This document shows, one piece after another, positions 17,831 through 26,276 of a stretch of DNA of 64,000 nt. Origin of the DNA: Saccharicrinis sp050296935. GTDB lineage: Bacteria > Bacteroidota > Bacteroidia > Bacteroidales > Marinilabiliaceae. The stretch covers positions 1 to 64,000 of the forward strand of contig JBNKRV010000203.1 in the NCBI GenBank assembly GCA_050296935.1. Reading direction: 5' to 3'. Both the position numbers and the translations under genes were made by a program. Within the stretch, counting starts at the first letter, position 1. Each line of letters starts with the position of its first letter. The notes beneath the pieces were generated by a model. The model worked only from the letters and a program-made list of their open reading frames with translations. It searched no databases and was not told where the DNA came from.

Positions 17831-18003
17831 GGTAGGTCTTCTGGCTCGTCAAGTCTTATTACCTTCCCATTTGTTGGAAACAAATAGTGGTTGTGGATTT
17901 AAGACCCCTCATCATCAGATGAGTTTGACTTACAGCTGCGGGGGCAGCTCCGGAATTTTCTAAATTATCAGAATCACCGGATTCCCTTTTATGCTTTCGC
18001 ACC
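17831..18003 (-). promoter_or_regulatory. Cobalamin riboswitch upstream of btuFCD-cobN-chlID-cbiZ
   Basis: On the minus strand the element reads GGGAATCCGGTGA, then GAGCTGCCCCCGCAGCTGTA, CCACT, a hairpin with ATTTGTTTCCAACAAAT, GGGAAGG and the B12 box GACGAGCCAGAAGACCTACC, whose complement is 17831-17850. This is a close match to the AdoCbl riboswitch. It should shut down uptake and chelatase genes when cobalamin is plentiful, and it ties the whole locus to B12 status. Confidence 0.95.
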
Positions 18004-18016
18004 TTATTTCAAGGCA

Positions 18017-18024
18017 CAAAACTA
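18017..18024 (-). promoter_or_regulatory. Bacteroidota-type promoter -7 element
   Basis: TAGTTTTG on the minus strand matches the Bacteroidota consensus TAnnTTTG and sits 13 bases upstream of the riboswitch 5' end, as expected for its promoter. A weak -33 element (TTTATGG, 18044-18050) lies 19 bases further upstream. This is a sequence match only. Confidence 0.55.
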
Positions 18025-18050
18025 TATTTTATTTTTCGATTAGCCATAAA

Positions 18051-18794
18051 AAAAGTAGGAAAAATATTTTTGAACATAGATTGTGTTATTTTCCTATTTC
18101 AATAATGACAATGCTACTTTTCTAACAATATTAAAATTAGCAGGGGAACTATCTTTCTTCTTACATGATGAAACTCTCATGCTTTGCATAAAAAACTGAT
18201 CTACTTCGTTAAATTTATCGAGCTAGCCCTGCAAAATTTGCCTTGTATATCAGCCTTTTATGTCAATCTGAAACAACGTTCTATCGAATTCCTTATAAAT
18301 AAATGTTTAGAGGTAAATTCTAAAATTTTAATCGAATTTAGGTTTATGGTATTAATTGGTATTTAGGAGGTAATGTAGTAAGGAATTTTATGAGTTGACG
18401 TTCCTGTTTGTTTGTGGTGTCTATAGGAGGTTATTTTAACAACTGACCTCAAGCCGGATCACAATTCTTTATCATCCAAAAATGTAAGAGAACTAGTTGT
18501 TTCACAGTTTTTTGTTTTAATGCAATAGTGTCTGGAATCTGTAGTTTTATCTTTATGACATTCTTTTTGTAAATGAAATAGTTTTGTCACCTGGCAGCCA
18601 ATTCAGGTTGGTTTAATAACTTCGTGTTTAAAACCATAGATTTAGAGGATTGCCAAATAGCTTTTATAAGCATTAACGTTGGTATCTCAACAAACTTAGC
18701 ACTACTATCGACTTCCTTATTTGCGGTGCAATCTCCAGTGTAACAAACTTCAGCTTTTGGGTAAGTGGCTATTGATTTAGTTATGCCAATTTGT
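18051..18794. other. Gene-poor stretch with no intact gene
   Basis: About 740 bases without a convincing gene. On the minus strand roughly 18,590-18,795 is open for about 65 codons but I recognise nothing in it, and it may be decayed sequence behind the integrase remnant. Short plus-strand frames here look random. Confidence 0.5.
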
Positions 18795-19141
18795 TTTTTT
18801 TAAGAGGTTATTGCTTTCCTCAAAGAGTTCCGGCAGAAAGTATTTTTAACCATTTCAGCCGTTACTGTGACTTCTTTTCGGATAAGTTCGTTGTATGTTT
18901 TATGGATAGAGGTTTTTATTTCTTCCAAAAGGCTATTTATGGCCATTGCTTCTGATCTTCGCCCTTTAATTTTACCCGGACCAACGCTCCATTAAGTAAC
19001 CTTTATATATTGCTTTGTGCTGAATTGATCCATTATATCATTAACACTGATTCTTGGAATAACAGGTGCTGTTCCGTCTTTCTTTTTTGCACTTTCCTTA
19101 ATGTAAAAAAGAACTTTAAATGTATTTCTCATTTGCTTCAT
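18795..19141 (-). pseudogene. Broken tyrosine site-specific recombinase, N-terminal part
   Basis: Reading from a start at 19,139-19,141 on the minus strand, the sequence begins MKQMRNTFKVLFYIKESAKK and continues with the arm-binding N-terminal domain seen in Bacteroides conjugative-transposon integrases. An in-frame TAA at 18,992-18,994 follows QYIKVT. The frame then continues as WSVGPGKIKGRRSEA and a helical segment ending TAEMVKNTF, after which a frameshift is needed to read LPELFEESNNLLKK. The catalytic domain with its Arg-His-Arg-Tyr residues is absent. This is a non-functional leftover of an earlier or partly deleted element next to the tRNA attachment site. Confidence 0.8.
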
Positions 19142-19332
19142 TTTTTGAATTGTAAAACTAGTTTATTAATCTCAAAATGAAATAATTGTAAGTGTGCCAA
19201 ATCACGACATTACTATGCCAATATGCAACAATTTGTGACCTGTTTTTGATTTTAAAATAGGGTACGATTTAGCCACAAAACTATGTTGCTTTTTGGCATT
19301 TTCAAGAAAGTACTTACAGACAAAGGGGTATA

Positions 19333-19376
19333 AAAAAAGTCCTACAGCTTATTGAAAGTGTAGGACTTGTCTTTTT
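19333..19376 (-). terminator. Strong bidirectional hairpin terminator
   Basis: A perfect 10-bp inverted repeat, AAGTCCTACA and TGTAGGACTT, lies at 19337-19346 and 19359-19368. It is followed on the minus strand by TTTTTTTATA and on the plus strand by GTCTTTTTTC, so it can stop transcription both ways. It lies about 25 bases after the tRNA 3' fragment in the tRNA's direction and is probably the original tRNA terminator. Confidence 0.85.
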
Positions 19377-19402
19377 TCTGTCTTTTATTGACATTTTAAT
19401 CA

Positions 19403-19429
19403 GCGGAGAGAGAGGGATTCGAACCCCTC
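19403..19429 (-). tRNA. 3' fragment of a tRNA (probably tRNA-Ser), read as attachment site attL
   Basis: The minus strand reads GGGGTTCGAATCCCT followed by CTCTCTCCGC: a T-arm with the TTCGAAT loop, an acceptor 3' strand TCTCTCC and discriminator G73, which suits a serine tRNA. No anticodon arm or 5' half is present at higher coordinates, so this is only the 3' end. Because the 3' side faces the left flank and its terminator, the left flank is the original chromosome and the sequence to the right is inserted. An intact copy should lie at the right end of the element, outside this window. Confidence 0.75.
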
Positions 19430-19689
19430 TTTGTATTTTGTTATATATCAATGTTATAAGTGCTTTAAAATTTTAACTGGCTACGTTTTAGTCACAAAAA
19501 CCAACTACGCCATAAACCAGTCAAAACCTACAATATTTCAGGTTCTAATTTACACCTTTTAATTGAAAGTGCAATATGTTGTTTTTTTTGTTCAAAAATG
19601 TGGTATGAAAAATGCTCTGAAAATTCCATCCTAATATGTCGTTGTGTTTATTCATAACGATGGCTTTTAATCAAAAATAATCTTAAAAA

Positions 19690-20292
19690 ATGGAACAAAA
19701 AACAGAGCGTTTTATCAAAAAGGTTGAAAATGCATTTGTTTCAGGTACGGTTAGTATTAGCCAATTTGAAAACCTGACAAACGAATGGAAGCAGTTAATT
19801 TATATTCAATGCTACCAAGATGATGATGCAAAACAGGTTCTTCGCAGATTAAATCATCTAAAATTGACAGTACAATGGTATCTGAAACAGTTCAATTCTC
19901 AACAAAACAAGACCTTATCTGACTTCTTTGAAATCATGATTCAATACATAGATGTTGAGTTACAGAGTTTAAGGCTTAAGACAATTGTTGAAAAAAGAAC
20001 AAGTGACATAAAAGGGACATCTAATAATACCATGTCATGGACGGCTACTAAACGAGATTTAATTGAGCTTATAAGTGCGTTGCATTCAGCCAAATGTATC
20101 AATAGCGGAAACATCAAACTACAACGTTTGGTTGAGCTTTTCGAAAGCATTTTTGAAATTAATTTAGAATATTATCATCCTGAACTTAACCGAATGGCAG
20201 TGCGCACCTCTATAGAAAACAGAGGGTTAAGAGCATATTTTTTAAGTGATTTGGTAGACAGCTTTAACGCCAAAATTCAGAATCTAAAATAA
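19690..20292 (+). CDS. RteC-domain protein
   Basis: A 200-residue mostly helical protein. The C-terminal segment from about residue 115 (WTATKRDLIELISALHSAKCINSG, then LVELFESIFEINLEYYHPELNRM and RTSIENRGLRAYFLSDLVDSF) matches the RteC family. In CTnDOT-type elements RteC controls excision and transfer genes. It is the first gene inside the presumed left end of the integrated element and is followed after 81 bp by an excisionase-type protein, which fits a role in switching excision. The direct target here is unknown. Confidence 0.75.
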   Translation: MEQKTERFIKKVENAFVSGTVSISQFENLTNEWKQLIYIQCYQDDDAKQVLRRLNHLKLTVQWYLKQFNSQQNKTLSDFFEIMIQYIDVELQSLRLKTIVEKRTSDIKGTSNNTMSWTATKRDLIELISALHSAKCINSGNIKLQRLVELFESIFEINLEYYHPELNRMAVRTSIENRGLRAYFLSDLVDSFNAKIQNLK

Positions 20293-20298
20293 ATCTTG

Positions 20299-20321
20299 CT
20301 CAACTTGAGACTCAAGTTGAG
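20299..20321. promoter_or_regulatory. Perfect inverted repeat between RteC-like and HTH genes
   Basis: CTCAACTTGAG, one base, then CTCAAGTTGAG forms a perfect 11-bp inverted repeat 7 bases after the RteC-like stop and 53 bases before the HTH gene. There is no T-run, so an operator or a regulatory RNA hairpin is more likely than a terminator. Confidence 0.5.
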
Positions 20322-20373
20322 TTCATAAAATTTTCATTGTTTACAATTTTGTACTGAATTAAAAAATCAGTGC

Positions 20374-20730
20374 ATGAACGTTATAACAATTGAATCAGAA
20401 GCTTATAAAGCTATTGTAGACAAATTAGATTCCCTTTCGCAATTCTTAGATTTAAACCAAAAGTCTGTTAATCCTGATGAAGCATGGATTGATGGTGAAG
20501 ACGTATGTACGTACTTACGCATTAGCCAACGGACTTTGCAGAGGCTGCGTAGTAGTGGCAATATTACTTATTCCACATTGGGCGGTAAAACCTATTATAC
20601 AATTTCTGAAATTAAGAGGGTGCTTGAGAGCCGAAAGATTCGCAGTAATGTAGAATCTGTAGAAAAGCTTTGTGATGTTTATAAAGAACGCTTAAGTGGT
20701 CTTCAAGACAAAGCAAGACATAATCTTTAG
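20374..20730 (+). CDS. Helix-turn-helix excisionase/MerR-type DNA-binding protein
   Basis: A 118-residue protein with a winged HTH_17 motif in the middle: WIDGEDVCTYLRISQRTLQRLRSSG at about residues 42-66, then ITYSTLGGKTYYTISEIKRVLESR. This family acts as excisionase or small transcription factor on Bacteroidota mobile elements. Its place between RteC-like and antirepressor genes suggests it directs excision or early gene control. There is no integrase nearby in the window to pair it with. Confidence 0.75.
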   Translation: MNVITIESEAYKAIVDKLDSLSQFLDLNQKSVNPDEAWIDGEDVCTYLRISQRTLQRLRSSGNITYSTLGGKTYYTISEIKRVLESRKIRSNVESVEKLCDVYKERLSGLQDKARHNL

Positions 20731-20760
20731 GGCTTTCCGAAATACTATAAAATTCTAATA

Positions 20761-21072
20761 ATGATAGTTTACCTCTCCGGAATAAATAAGGAAACCGACA
20801 TTAAGGAAATTGATGAGCTAAAAATCTATTTGTTGAATTTGGGTTGTACCGTTATCAGCCCGGAAGACAAAGAGCTAGATAAACTTAATTGGTCAGAGAA
20901 TATCAGATTAAGGTTAAGTTTTATTCAAAGTAGTAGTACAATTTATATGCTACCAGACTGGAAAGAGAGCTTGATGGCACGAATTGAGTTGACAGCAGCG
21001 ATGGATGATAAGATGCCTCTTTGCTTTTCACCAGAAGATATTTGCGGATTATTAACCACCCTTGACGGCTAA
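20761..21072 (+). CDS. DUF4406-like protein (nucleoside deoxyribosyltransferase fold)
   Basis: A 103-residue protein with the DUF4406 pattern: MIVYLSGI at the start, a central CTVISPEDKE, and IYMLPDWKESLMARIELTAA near residues 62-81. These match the nucleoside 2-deoxyribosyltransferase-like fold and its catalytic Glu region. Such proteins are common on phages and mobile elements; their substrate is unknown. It lies 30 bp after the HTH gene and is closed by a terminator hairpin at 21083-21116. Confidence 0.6.
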   Translation: MIVYLSGINKETDIKEIDELKIYLLNLGCTVISPEDKELDKLNWSENIRLRLSFIQSSSTIYMLPDWKESLMARIELTAAMDDKMPLCFSPEDICGLLTTLDG

Positions 21073-21082
21073 TTTGGTTTGA

Positions 21083-21116
21083 GCAGGGCTGAACAAGGGC
21101 AGTCCTGCCATTTTTA
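21083..21116 (+). terminator. Hairpin terminator
   Basis: GCAGGGCTG (21083-21091) pairs with CAGTCCTGC (21100-21108) with one G-T pair across an 8-base loop, followed by CATTTTT. It closes the short RteC/HTH/DUF4406 group. Confidence 0.65.
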
Positions 21117-21138
21117 GAAATATATCAAAGAAACAATT

Positions 21139-21681
21139 ATGACAAAAAAACAAAAGATAGTAGCAAAGATTAATAATGTAAGCATTATGCTGATTGATGG
21201 TGCAGATAAACTTGTACCAATAAAACCAATTTGCGAAGCGTTGGGTATTGATGCCAAGAACCAAAGAACAAAAATTCAAAATGATGAGATATTGGGTTCA
21301 GTTGGAGTGCTAAGCACCTCAACAGGAAGAGACAATAAAAAATACGAGATGTTTTGTTTGCCCTATATGTACGCTTTAGGATGGCTTTTTACCATCAATC
21401 CTAAAAACGTTAAAGTAGAAGCCAAGGAAACCATTCTTAAATACAAAATAGAATGTTATACAGCTTTATTTAATCACTTCTCCGATCAATCAGAATTTCT
21501 AGTGCAAAAGCAAAAGATACTGGAAAAACAAATGGAAGAAGTTGAACGCATTCGAAATGATTACACCAAAACAAAGAACCAGTTTAATGAAGCCAGAAAA
21601 GCGCTGAATGAAGTTAAGGAAATGACCTTTAAGGAATGGCAATTAAACAAAAGACAATTGACTTTAGATTTTAAAAATTAA
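21139..21681 (+). CDS. Phage antirepressor N-terminal domain protein (P22_AR_N-like)
   Basis: A 180-residue protein. Residues about 10-115 resemble the phage antirepressor N-terminal domain: VPIKPICEALGIDAKNQRTKIQNDEIL, then FCLPYMYALGWLFTINP and an ALF-type helical end. Residues about 120-170 are a charged coiled coil (KILEKQMEEVERIRNDYTK). Antirepressors inactivate lysogeny repressors, so this gene marks the element as phage-like. It directly precedes the primase gene (13 bp gap). Confidence 0.7.
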   Translation: MTKKQKIVAKINNVSIMLIDGADKLVPIKPICEALGIDAKNQRTKIQNDEILGSVGVLSTSTGRDNKKYEMFCLPYMYALGWLFTINPKNVKVEAKETILKYKIECYTALFNHFSDQSEFLVQKQKILEKQMEEVERIRNDYTKTKNQFNEARKALNEVKEMTFKEWQLNKRQLTLDFKN

Positions 21682-21694
21682 ACTGGCAGCATAC

Positions 21695-24600
21695 ATGGAT
21701 GCAAACAAGGTTATTGAGCAAATAAACGAACATATTCTAAGTGTTGTCGAAAACTTTATAGAGTTAAAACAAAGGGGCAGTAATTTTATGGGTTGCTGCC
21801 CTTTTCATAACGAAAAAACACCATCGTTGAGTGTAAACCCGGCAAAGGGTATTTTTAAATGTTTTGGCTGTGGCAAAGGAGGTAATGCCATTGAGTTTAT
21901 TAAGGAACATGAAGGCGTTGATTTTAAAGAGGCAGTCGAGATTGGTGCAAAGAAGCTGAGAATGGACTTTCAATGGAAGCATAGCTCCAATTTTAATGAA
22001 ATAAAGTATAAGCATGAAGAGAGTTTGAAAATAGCGTGTACCGTGATTGAGAAGTTCTTTTTGGAGCAGGTTAGCCAAAAGGAAGCGCAACAGTACATTG
22101 AAGAACGCAAACTTGCAATTTCCAAAGAAAGTAGTTTTAACATCGGATATGCTCCTAACGGAAATACACTCCTGACCCATGCAAGAAAAAGTGGTCTTAA
22201 AACTGAAATACTTGAGGAAATAGGAGTGCTAAAAAGCAACGATAAAGGTATCTATGATTTCTTCAGAAACAGATTGATTTTTCCTATCTCTAATTCACGA
22301 GGACAAACAATCGCTTTTGCAGGGCGTGACATAAGTAAAGACCCCAAGATAAAATACCTGAATACACCGGAAAGTTGCATTTATACTAAAGGTAATGAGC
22401 TGTATGCTTTAAATGAAGCGAGGTTTGCCATTAAAAAGGAAGACAGGGCATATATCACAGAAGGTTATACCGATGTTTTAAGATTGCATTCGATAGAGAT
22501 TGTAAATTCGGTTGCTACCGGAGGAACTGCCTTAACTGTAGCGCAGGTTAAACTACTAAGGCATTATACAAATAAGGTAACGTTAATCTTTGATGGAGAT
22601 AAAGCAGGGCAAAATGCTACAGATAGAAATGCAGAGATGCTGATTAAAAACCAGTTCCATGTTTCGGTAATTGCCTTGCCCGATAAGCAAGATCCGGATT
22701 CGCTTTTTACCACCAAAGAACAATTTCTACAGTATAACAATCAGCAAATCGATTACATCGTCTTCAAAACGTCACAATATGCTCAAAGATTTGCTTTCGA
22801 CCCGGTTAAAAAATCAGAGGCTATTAAACGAATTTCCATGCTAATTGCGAACTACGATAAGACAAAGCAGGAGGTTTATATTGACTTTGTGGCAGAAAAT
22901 ATCAAACCTAAGAAAGCATGGCAAGATGCTATCAAAGAGTTTACTAAAGATGAGCCAAAGCGAAGCCACCGCTACAATATACCCGAACATGTTAGTCTAA
23001 ATAAATTTGACCGTTGGGGTTTCTATGTGGAGAATAATTGTTACGTGTTCCGGAATAAAAAAGGTGATGACTTTGTTCATCATTCTAATTTTGTAATGAC
23101 CCCACTCTTTCATATTGAAAGTCCGATTAATGCCAAACGTTTGTATGAAATCAAGAATCGGCACAATCTGGTTAAAATTATTGAACTTCCCCAACGTGAT
23201 ATGGTTAGCATTACAGCCTTTAAGCTCCAGATAGAATCATTAGGTAATTTTTTATGGACAGGAGGGGAGAGCGAATTGAATAAACTCAAAGCATGGCTTT
23301 ATGAAAAAACAAAAAGCTGCAAAGAGATTACTCAATTGGGTTGGCAGCGTGAAGGCTTTTTTTGTTGGGGGAACGGCATATTTAACGGTGATGAATTTAT
23401 AAAAGCTGATAGATACGGAATCGTAAAACATCAGGATAAGTATTTCTATATCCCTGCCTGTTCCGAAATCTATTCAGGAGAAGATACTTTGTTTGAGTTT
23501 GAACGCCACTTTATCCATAATGAAGGAAATATTACACTGTATGAATATGCAACAAAGTATTATGGTGTTTTTGGGTTAAATGGTATTATAACCTTATCCT
23601 TCTACTTTGCCTGTTTGTTTATAGACATCATATCAAAGCGGTTTGATAAATTCCCTATCCTAAATATGTATGGTCAAAAGGGATCAGGAAAGAATACTTG
23701 TGCAGAAAGCATCTTATACATGTTTGGAAAAAAAGGTAAAGTGCCTAATCTTCATAATTCCAGTAAGCCATCCATTGCCGACCATGTAGCCACCAGTTCC
23801 AATGCGGTTTGTGTTCTCGATGAATACCGTAATGATTTGGAAATGGAAAAGCGTGAGTTGCTCAAAGGTTTTTGGGATAAGACGGGACGAACACGCATGA
23901 ACATGGATAAGGACAAAAAAAAGGAAACTTCTAAAGTAAATCAGGGAATCATAGTCTGTGGACAGCAAATAGCTACGGCTGATATTGCTTTATTTAGCCG
24001 TTTCATTGCTTTGGGATTTTCAAAAACAGTATTCTCCTATGAGGAAAAGCGTTTGTTTGAGGAACTGGAACAGATTAACAAGCAAGGGTTAACACAAATA
24101 ACCCATCAGTTATTAAAGCACAGAGAAACTTTTGCCGGAAATTATAACAAGACGGTTGATGCAGTTAGTGATAAGTTTAGGGAATTATTAGGAATAATAA
24201 CCGTTGAAACAAGAATTTACAACAACTGGTTAACTGTTGCATCAGCTTATGCAACAATATCAAAGATAGTAGAACTGCCATTTTTGTATAATGAAATTAT
24301 GGAGTTGTTCGTGAAAATGATGATTGAGCAAAACAAGGAAACAACCCGAAATGATGATTTGGGTATTTTTTGGAAGACTATTCAATATCTAATCAGTTCT
24401 AACATGCTATTTGAGAATGGTGATTACCGTGTGGTTTATGCAGAAAAAATTGAGCGCACTTTTAAAGAAGATGGCAAGTGGCAAAAAACAGATATAGTAT
24501 TCCAAGAACCCCTAAAACTATTTTATCTGTCAGTAAGCCGTGTGTTTGCTTTGTATAAGTCTCAGGCATTAAGGGAAGGAGACAAGCCTCTGCCGGATGC

Positions 24601-24814
24601 AACAGTAGAGTATTACCTGAAGAATAGCCCTGCATTTATCTGTGATACAAAGAAAGTTAGTTTTAGAAAAATGGATGCAAAATCCGGATACCAGGAATTA
24701 GATGAAAAAGGCAATAAAAAATACACAAGTACAACAGCTTTTGTGTTTTATCTCGATAAACTGAACCTCAATCTTGATACAAAATCAGAACCGATACAAA
24801 GTTTTAATAACTAA
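21695..24814 (+). CDS. CHC2 zinc-finger DNA primase fused to a P-loop helicase-like domain
   Basis: A 1039-residue replication protein. Residues about 5-95 form a CHC2 zinc-binding domain (CCPFHNEKTPS, then FKCFGCGKGGNA). Residues about 110-360 form a DnaG-like core with TOPRIM motifs (ITEGYTDVLRL and LIFDGDKAGQNA). The second half holds a nucleotide-binding domain with Walker A GQKGSGKNT near residue 656 and Walker B-like VCVLDEYRND. Primase-helicase fusions of this type serve autonomous replication of phages and integrative elements. It heads a two-gene unit with the YhcG-like gene and lies about 1.2 kb from an iteron-like array that could be its origin. Confidence 0.88.
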   Translation: MDANKVIEQINEHILSVVENFIELKQRGSNFMGCCPFHNEKTPSLSVNPAKGIFKCFGCGKGGNAIEFIKEHEGVDFKEAVEIGAKKLRMDFQWKHSSNFNEIKYKHEESLKIACTVIEKFFLEQVSQKEAQQYIEERKLAISKESSFNIGYAPNGNTLLTHARKSGLKTEILEEIGVLKSNDKGIYDFFRNRLIFPISNSRGQTIAFAGRDISKDPKIKYLNTPESCIYTKGNELYALNEARFAIKKEDRAYITEGYTDVLRLHSIEIVNSVATGGTALTVAQVKLLRHYTNKVTLIFDGDKAGQNATDRNAEMLIKNQFHVSVIALPDKQDPDSLFTTKEQFLQYNNQQIDYIVFKTSQYAQRFAFDPVKKSEAIKRISMLIANYDKTKQEVYIDFVAENIKPKKAWQDAIKEFTKDEPKRSHRYNIPEHVSLNKFDRWGFYVENNCYVFRNKKGDDFVHHSNFVMTPLFHIESPINAKRLYEIKNRHNLVKIIELPQRDMVSITAFKLQIESLGNFLWTGGESELNKLKAWLYEKTKSCKEITQLGWQREGFFCWGNGIFNGDEFIKADRYGIVKHQDKYFYIPACSEIYSGEDTLFEFERHFIHNEGNITLYEYATKYYGVFGLNGIITLSFYFACLFIDIISKRFDKFPILNMYGQKGSGKNTCAESILYMFGKKGKVPNLHNSSKPSIADHVATSSNAVCVLDEYRNDLEMEKRELLKGFWDKTGRTRMNMDKDKKKETSKVNQGIIVCGQQIATADIALFSRFIALGFSKTVFSYEEKRLFEELEQINKQGLTQITHQLLKHRETFAGNYNKTVDAVSDKFRELLGIITVETRIYNNWLTVASAYATISKIVELPFLYNEIMELFVKMMIEQNKETTRNDDLGIFWKTIQYLISSNMLFENGDYRVVYAEKIERTFKEDGKWQKTDIVFQEPLKLFYLSVSRVFALYKSQALREGDKPLPDATVEYYLKNSPAFICDTKKVSFRKMDAKSGYQELDEKGNKKYTSTTAFVFYLDKLNLNLDTKSEPIQSFNN

Positions 24815-24868
24815 GTAGGAGTGAGTTTTACCGAAGAAATAGATTTATAATTTTTACTTTTGACTACC

Positions 24869-25906
24869 ATGGATAAGTTAGATACAAGCAATCGTTTATT
24901 TGCAGATATAAAGGAAATAATTGAACAAGGAAAACAACAGGTAGCACAGGCAGTAAATGTTGGTGTAACTGCTACATATTGGAATGTGGGTAAAAGAATT
25001 AATGAAGATGTGCTTGAATTTAAACGAGCTGAATACGGAAAGCAAATTTTGCAAACAGTGTCTGCAAAATTAACTTCTGAGTTTGGTAAGGGGTGGAGTG
25101 AAAAGCAGTTAAGACATTGTCTCCGCTTTGCAGAGACTTTTCCTGAACTTGAAATTGTCTCCGCACTGTGGAGACAATTGAGCTGGACTCATTTTAAGTC
25201 AATAATGTACTTAAAATTAGATTTACAACGTGAGTTTTATGCTCAGATGTGTCGTATAGAAAGTTGGAGTACACGTACATTGCAGGATAAAATAGACTCA
25301 ATGTTATTCGAGTGTACAGCTATCAGTAAAAAGCCGGAAGAGCTTGCAAAGCTCGAACTCCAAGAGTTAAAAGAGAGTGACAAGCTTTCTCCTGATTTGG
25401 TTTTTAAAGACCATTATGTGCTTGATTTCTTAAACCTGAAAGATACTTATGCTGAAAATGATCTTGAAGCTACTATACTCAAAGAGATAGAGAACTTCTT
25501 GATTGAGCTTGGAGCAGGTTTTACATTTGTAGCCCGTCAAAAACGAATGATTATTGATAATATCGACCATAACCTCGACTTGTTGTTTTATCATCGAAAG
25601 CTAAAGCGTTTAATTGCCATTGATTTAAAGATTGGACGGTTTAAAGCTGCATATAAAGGACAAATGGAATTGTATCTGCGTTATCTGGAAAAATACGACA
25701 CTGAACCTCATGAGGAACAACCAATAGGTTTGATACTTTGTGCCGAAGGAAACCAGGAACAAGTTGAACTCTTGCAGTTGGATAAAACAAACATAAAGGT
25801 GGGCGAATACATAACCCAATATTTACCCAAAGAGCTTCTAGCTAAGAAACTACATCAATTTACTATTACAGCGAAAAAGCATATTGAAAACAGAAATAAC
25901 GAATAA
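24869..25906 (+). CDS. PDDEXK nuclease domain protein, YhcG/DUF1016 family
   Basis: A 345-residue protein. The DUF1016 N-terminal domain is at about residues 10-160 (TATYWNVGKRI, then GWSEKQLRHCLRFAETFP and LSWTHFK). The C-terminal PDDEXK-type nuclease domain is at about 180-330 (FTFVARQKRMIIDNIDHNLDLLFYH broken at His/Asp, then LIAIDLKIGRFKAAYKGQM, with D...D-x-K catalytic residues). I chose ATG 24869; a TTG nine bases earlier is possible. Family members occur in defence islands and mobile elements; the role is unclear. It follows the primase by 54 bp and is closed by a terminator. Confidence 0.82.
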   Translation: MDKLDTSNRLFADIKEIIEQGKQQVAQAVNVGVTATYWNVGKRINEDVLEFKRAEYGKQILQTVSAKLTSEFGKGWSEKQLRHCLRFAETFPELEIVSALWRQLSWTHFKSIMYLKLDLQREFYAQMCRIESWSTRTLQDKIDSMLFECTAISKKPEELAKLELQELKESDKLSPDLVFKDHYVLDFLNLKDTYAENDLEATILKEIENFLIELGAGFTFVARQKRMIIDNIDHNLDLLFYHRKLKRLIAIDLKIGRFKAAYKGQMELYLRYLEKYDTEPHEEQPIGLILCAEGNQEQVELLQLDKTNIKVGEYITQYLPKELLAKKLHQFTITAKKHIENRNNE

Positions 25907-25930
25907 ACATTTTCATTAGTTAATTATTAG

Positions 25931-25961
25931 CCCGGTATCAGTTTTGGTATCGGATTTTTTG
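25931..25961 (+). terminator. Rho-independent terminator after the primase/YhcG unit
   Basis: CCGGTATC (25932-25939) pairs with GGTATCGG (25946-25953), with two G-T pairs, across a 6-base loop and is followed by ATTTTTTG. Confidence 0.7.
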
Positions 25962-26043
25962 TTGCCATTTTTTAAGTGAGAGTGAAAAAAATAGAAACAA
26001 ACAGCAATTTTTACTCAAAACATGAATTATTCTTACAAAACTG

Positions 26044-26276
26044 GTTACTTAGGTTACTTAGATTACTTAGGAAGATGTAAGTGATAGAATATTAATACAT
26101 TATATCACTGTATAATATTTGTTCAAGTTACTTGGGGTTACTTAGAGTTACTTAGGATTTTGTGATTTTCGACCTTGGTTACTTAGTTACTTAGAAAATA
26201 TCATAGTATTAAAAAATATAAACACCTGTAATAGTGTGTTTTAATTCGTCTAAGTAACCTAAGTAACTTAAGTAAG
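26044..26276. repeat. Iteron-like array of eleven GTTACTTAG repeats; candidate replication origin
   Basis: Nine-base units GTTACTTAG occur in four blocks. Three tandem copies with a 9-bp period lie at 26044-26070. Three copies with a 10-bp period start at 26127, 26137 and 26147. Two overlapping copies start at 26178 and 26186. Three inverted copies (CTAAGTAAC) with a 9-bp period lie at 26250-26276. Between blocks the DNA is very AT-rich. The array sits in a gene-free gap after a primase-helicase gene, the usual setting of an iteron origin, although a multi-site operator is an alternative. No initiator protein is identified. Confidence 0.8.

Noticed and set aside
1..18180. Terminal inverted repeat ATGAGAGTTT (1-10) and AAACTCTCAT (18171-18180) flanking the B12 locus
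   Set aside because: Only 10 bp, one end lies exactly at the arbitrary window edge, and no transposase is present. Chance is a sufficient explanation.
18184..18366. 60-codon plus-strand reading frame
   Set aside because: No recognisable motif, isolated, and in a region with decayed sequence.
26044..26276. CRISPR array
   Set aside because: The repeats are 9 bp with almost no spacers, partly inverted, and no cas genes are near.
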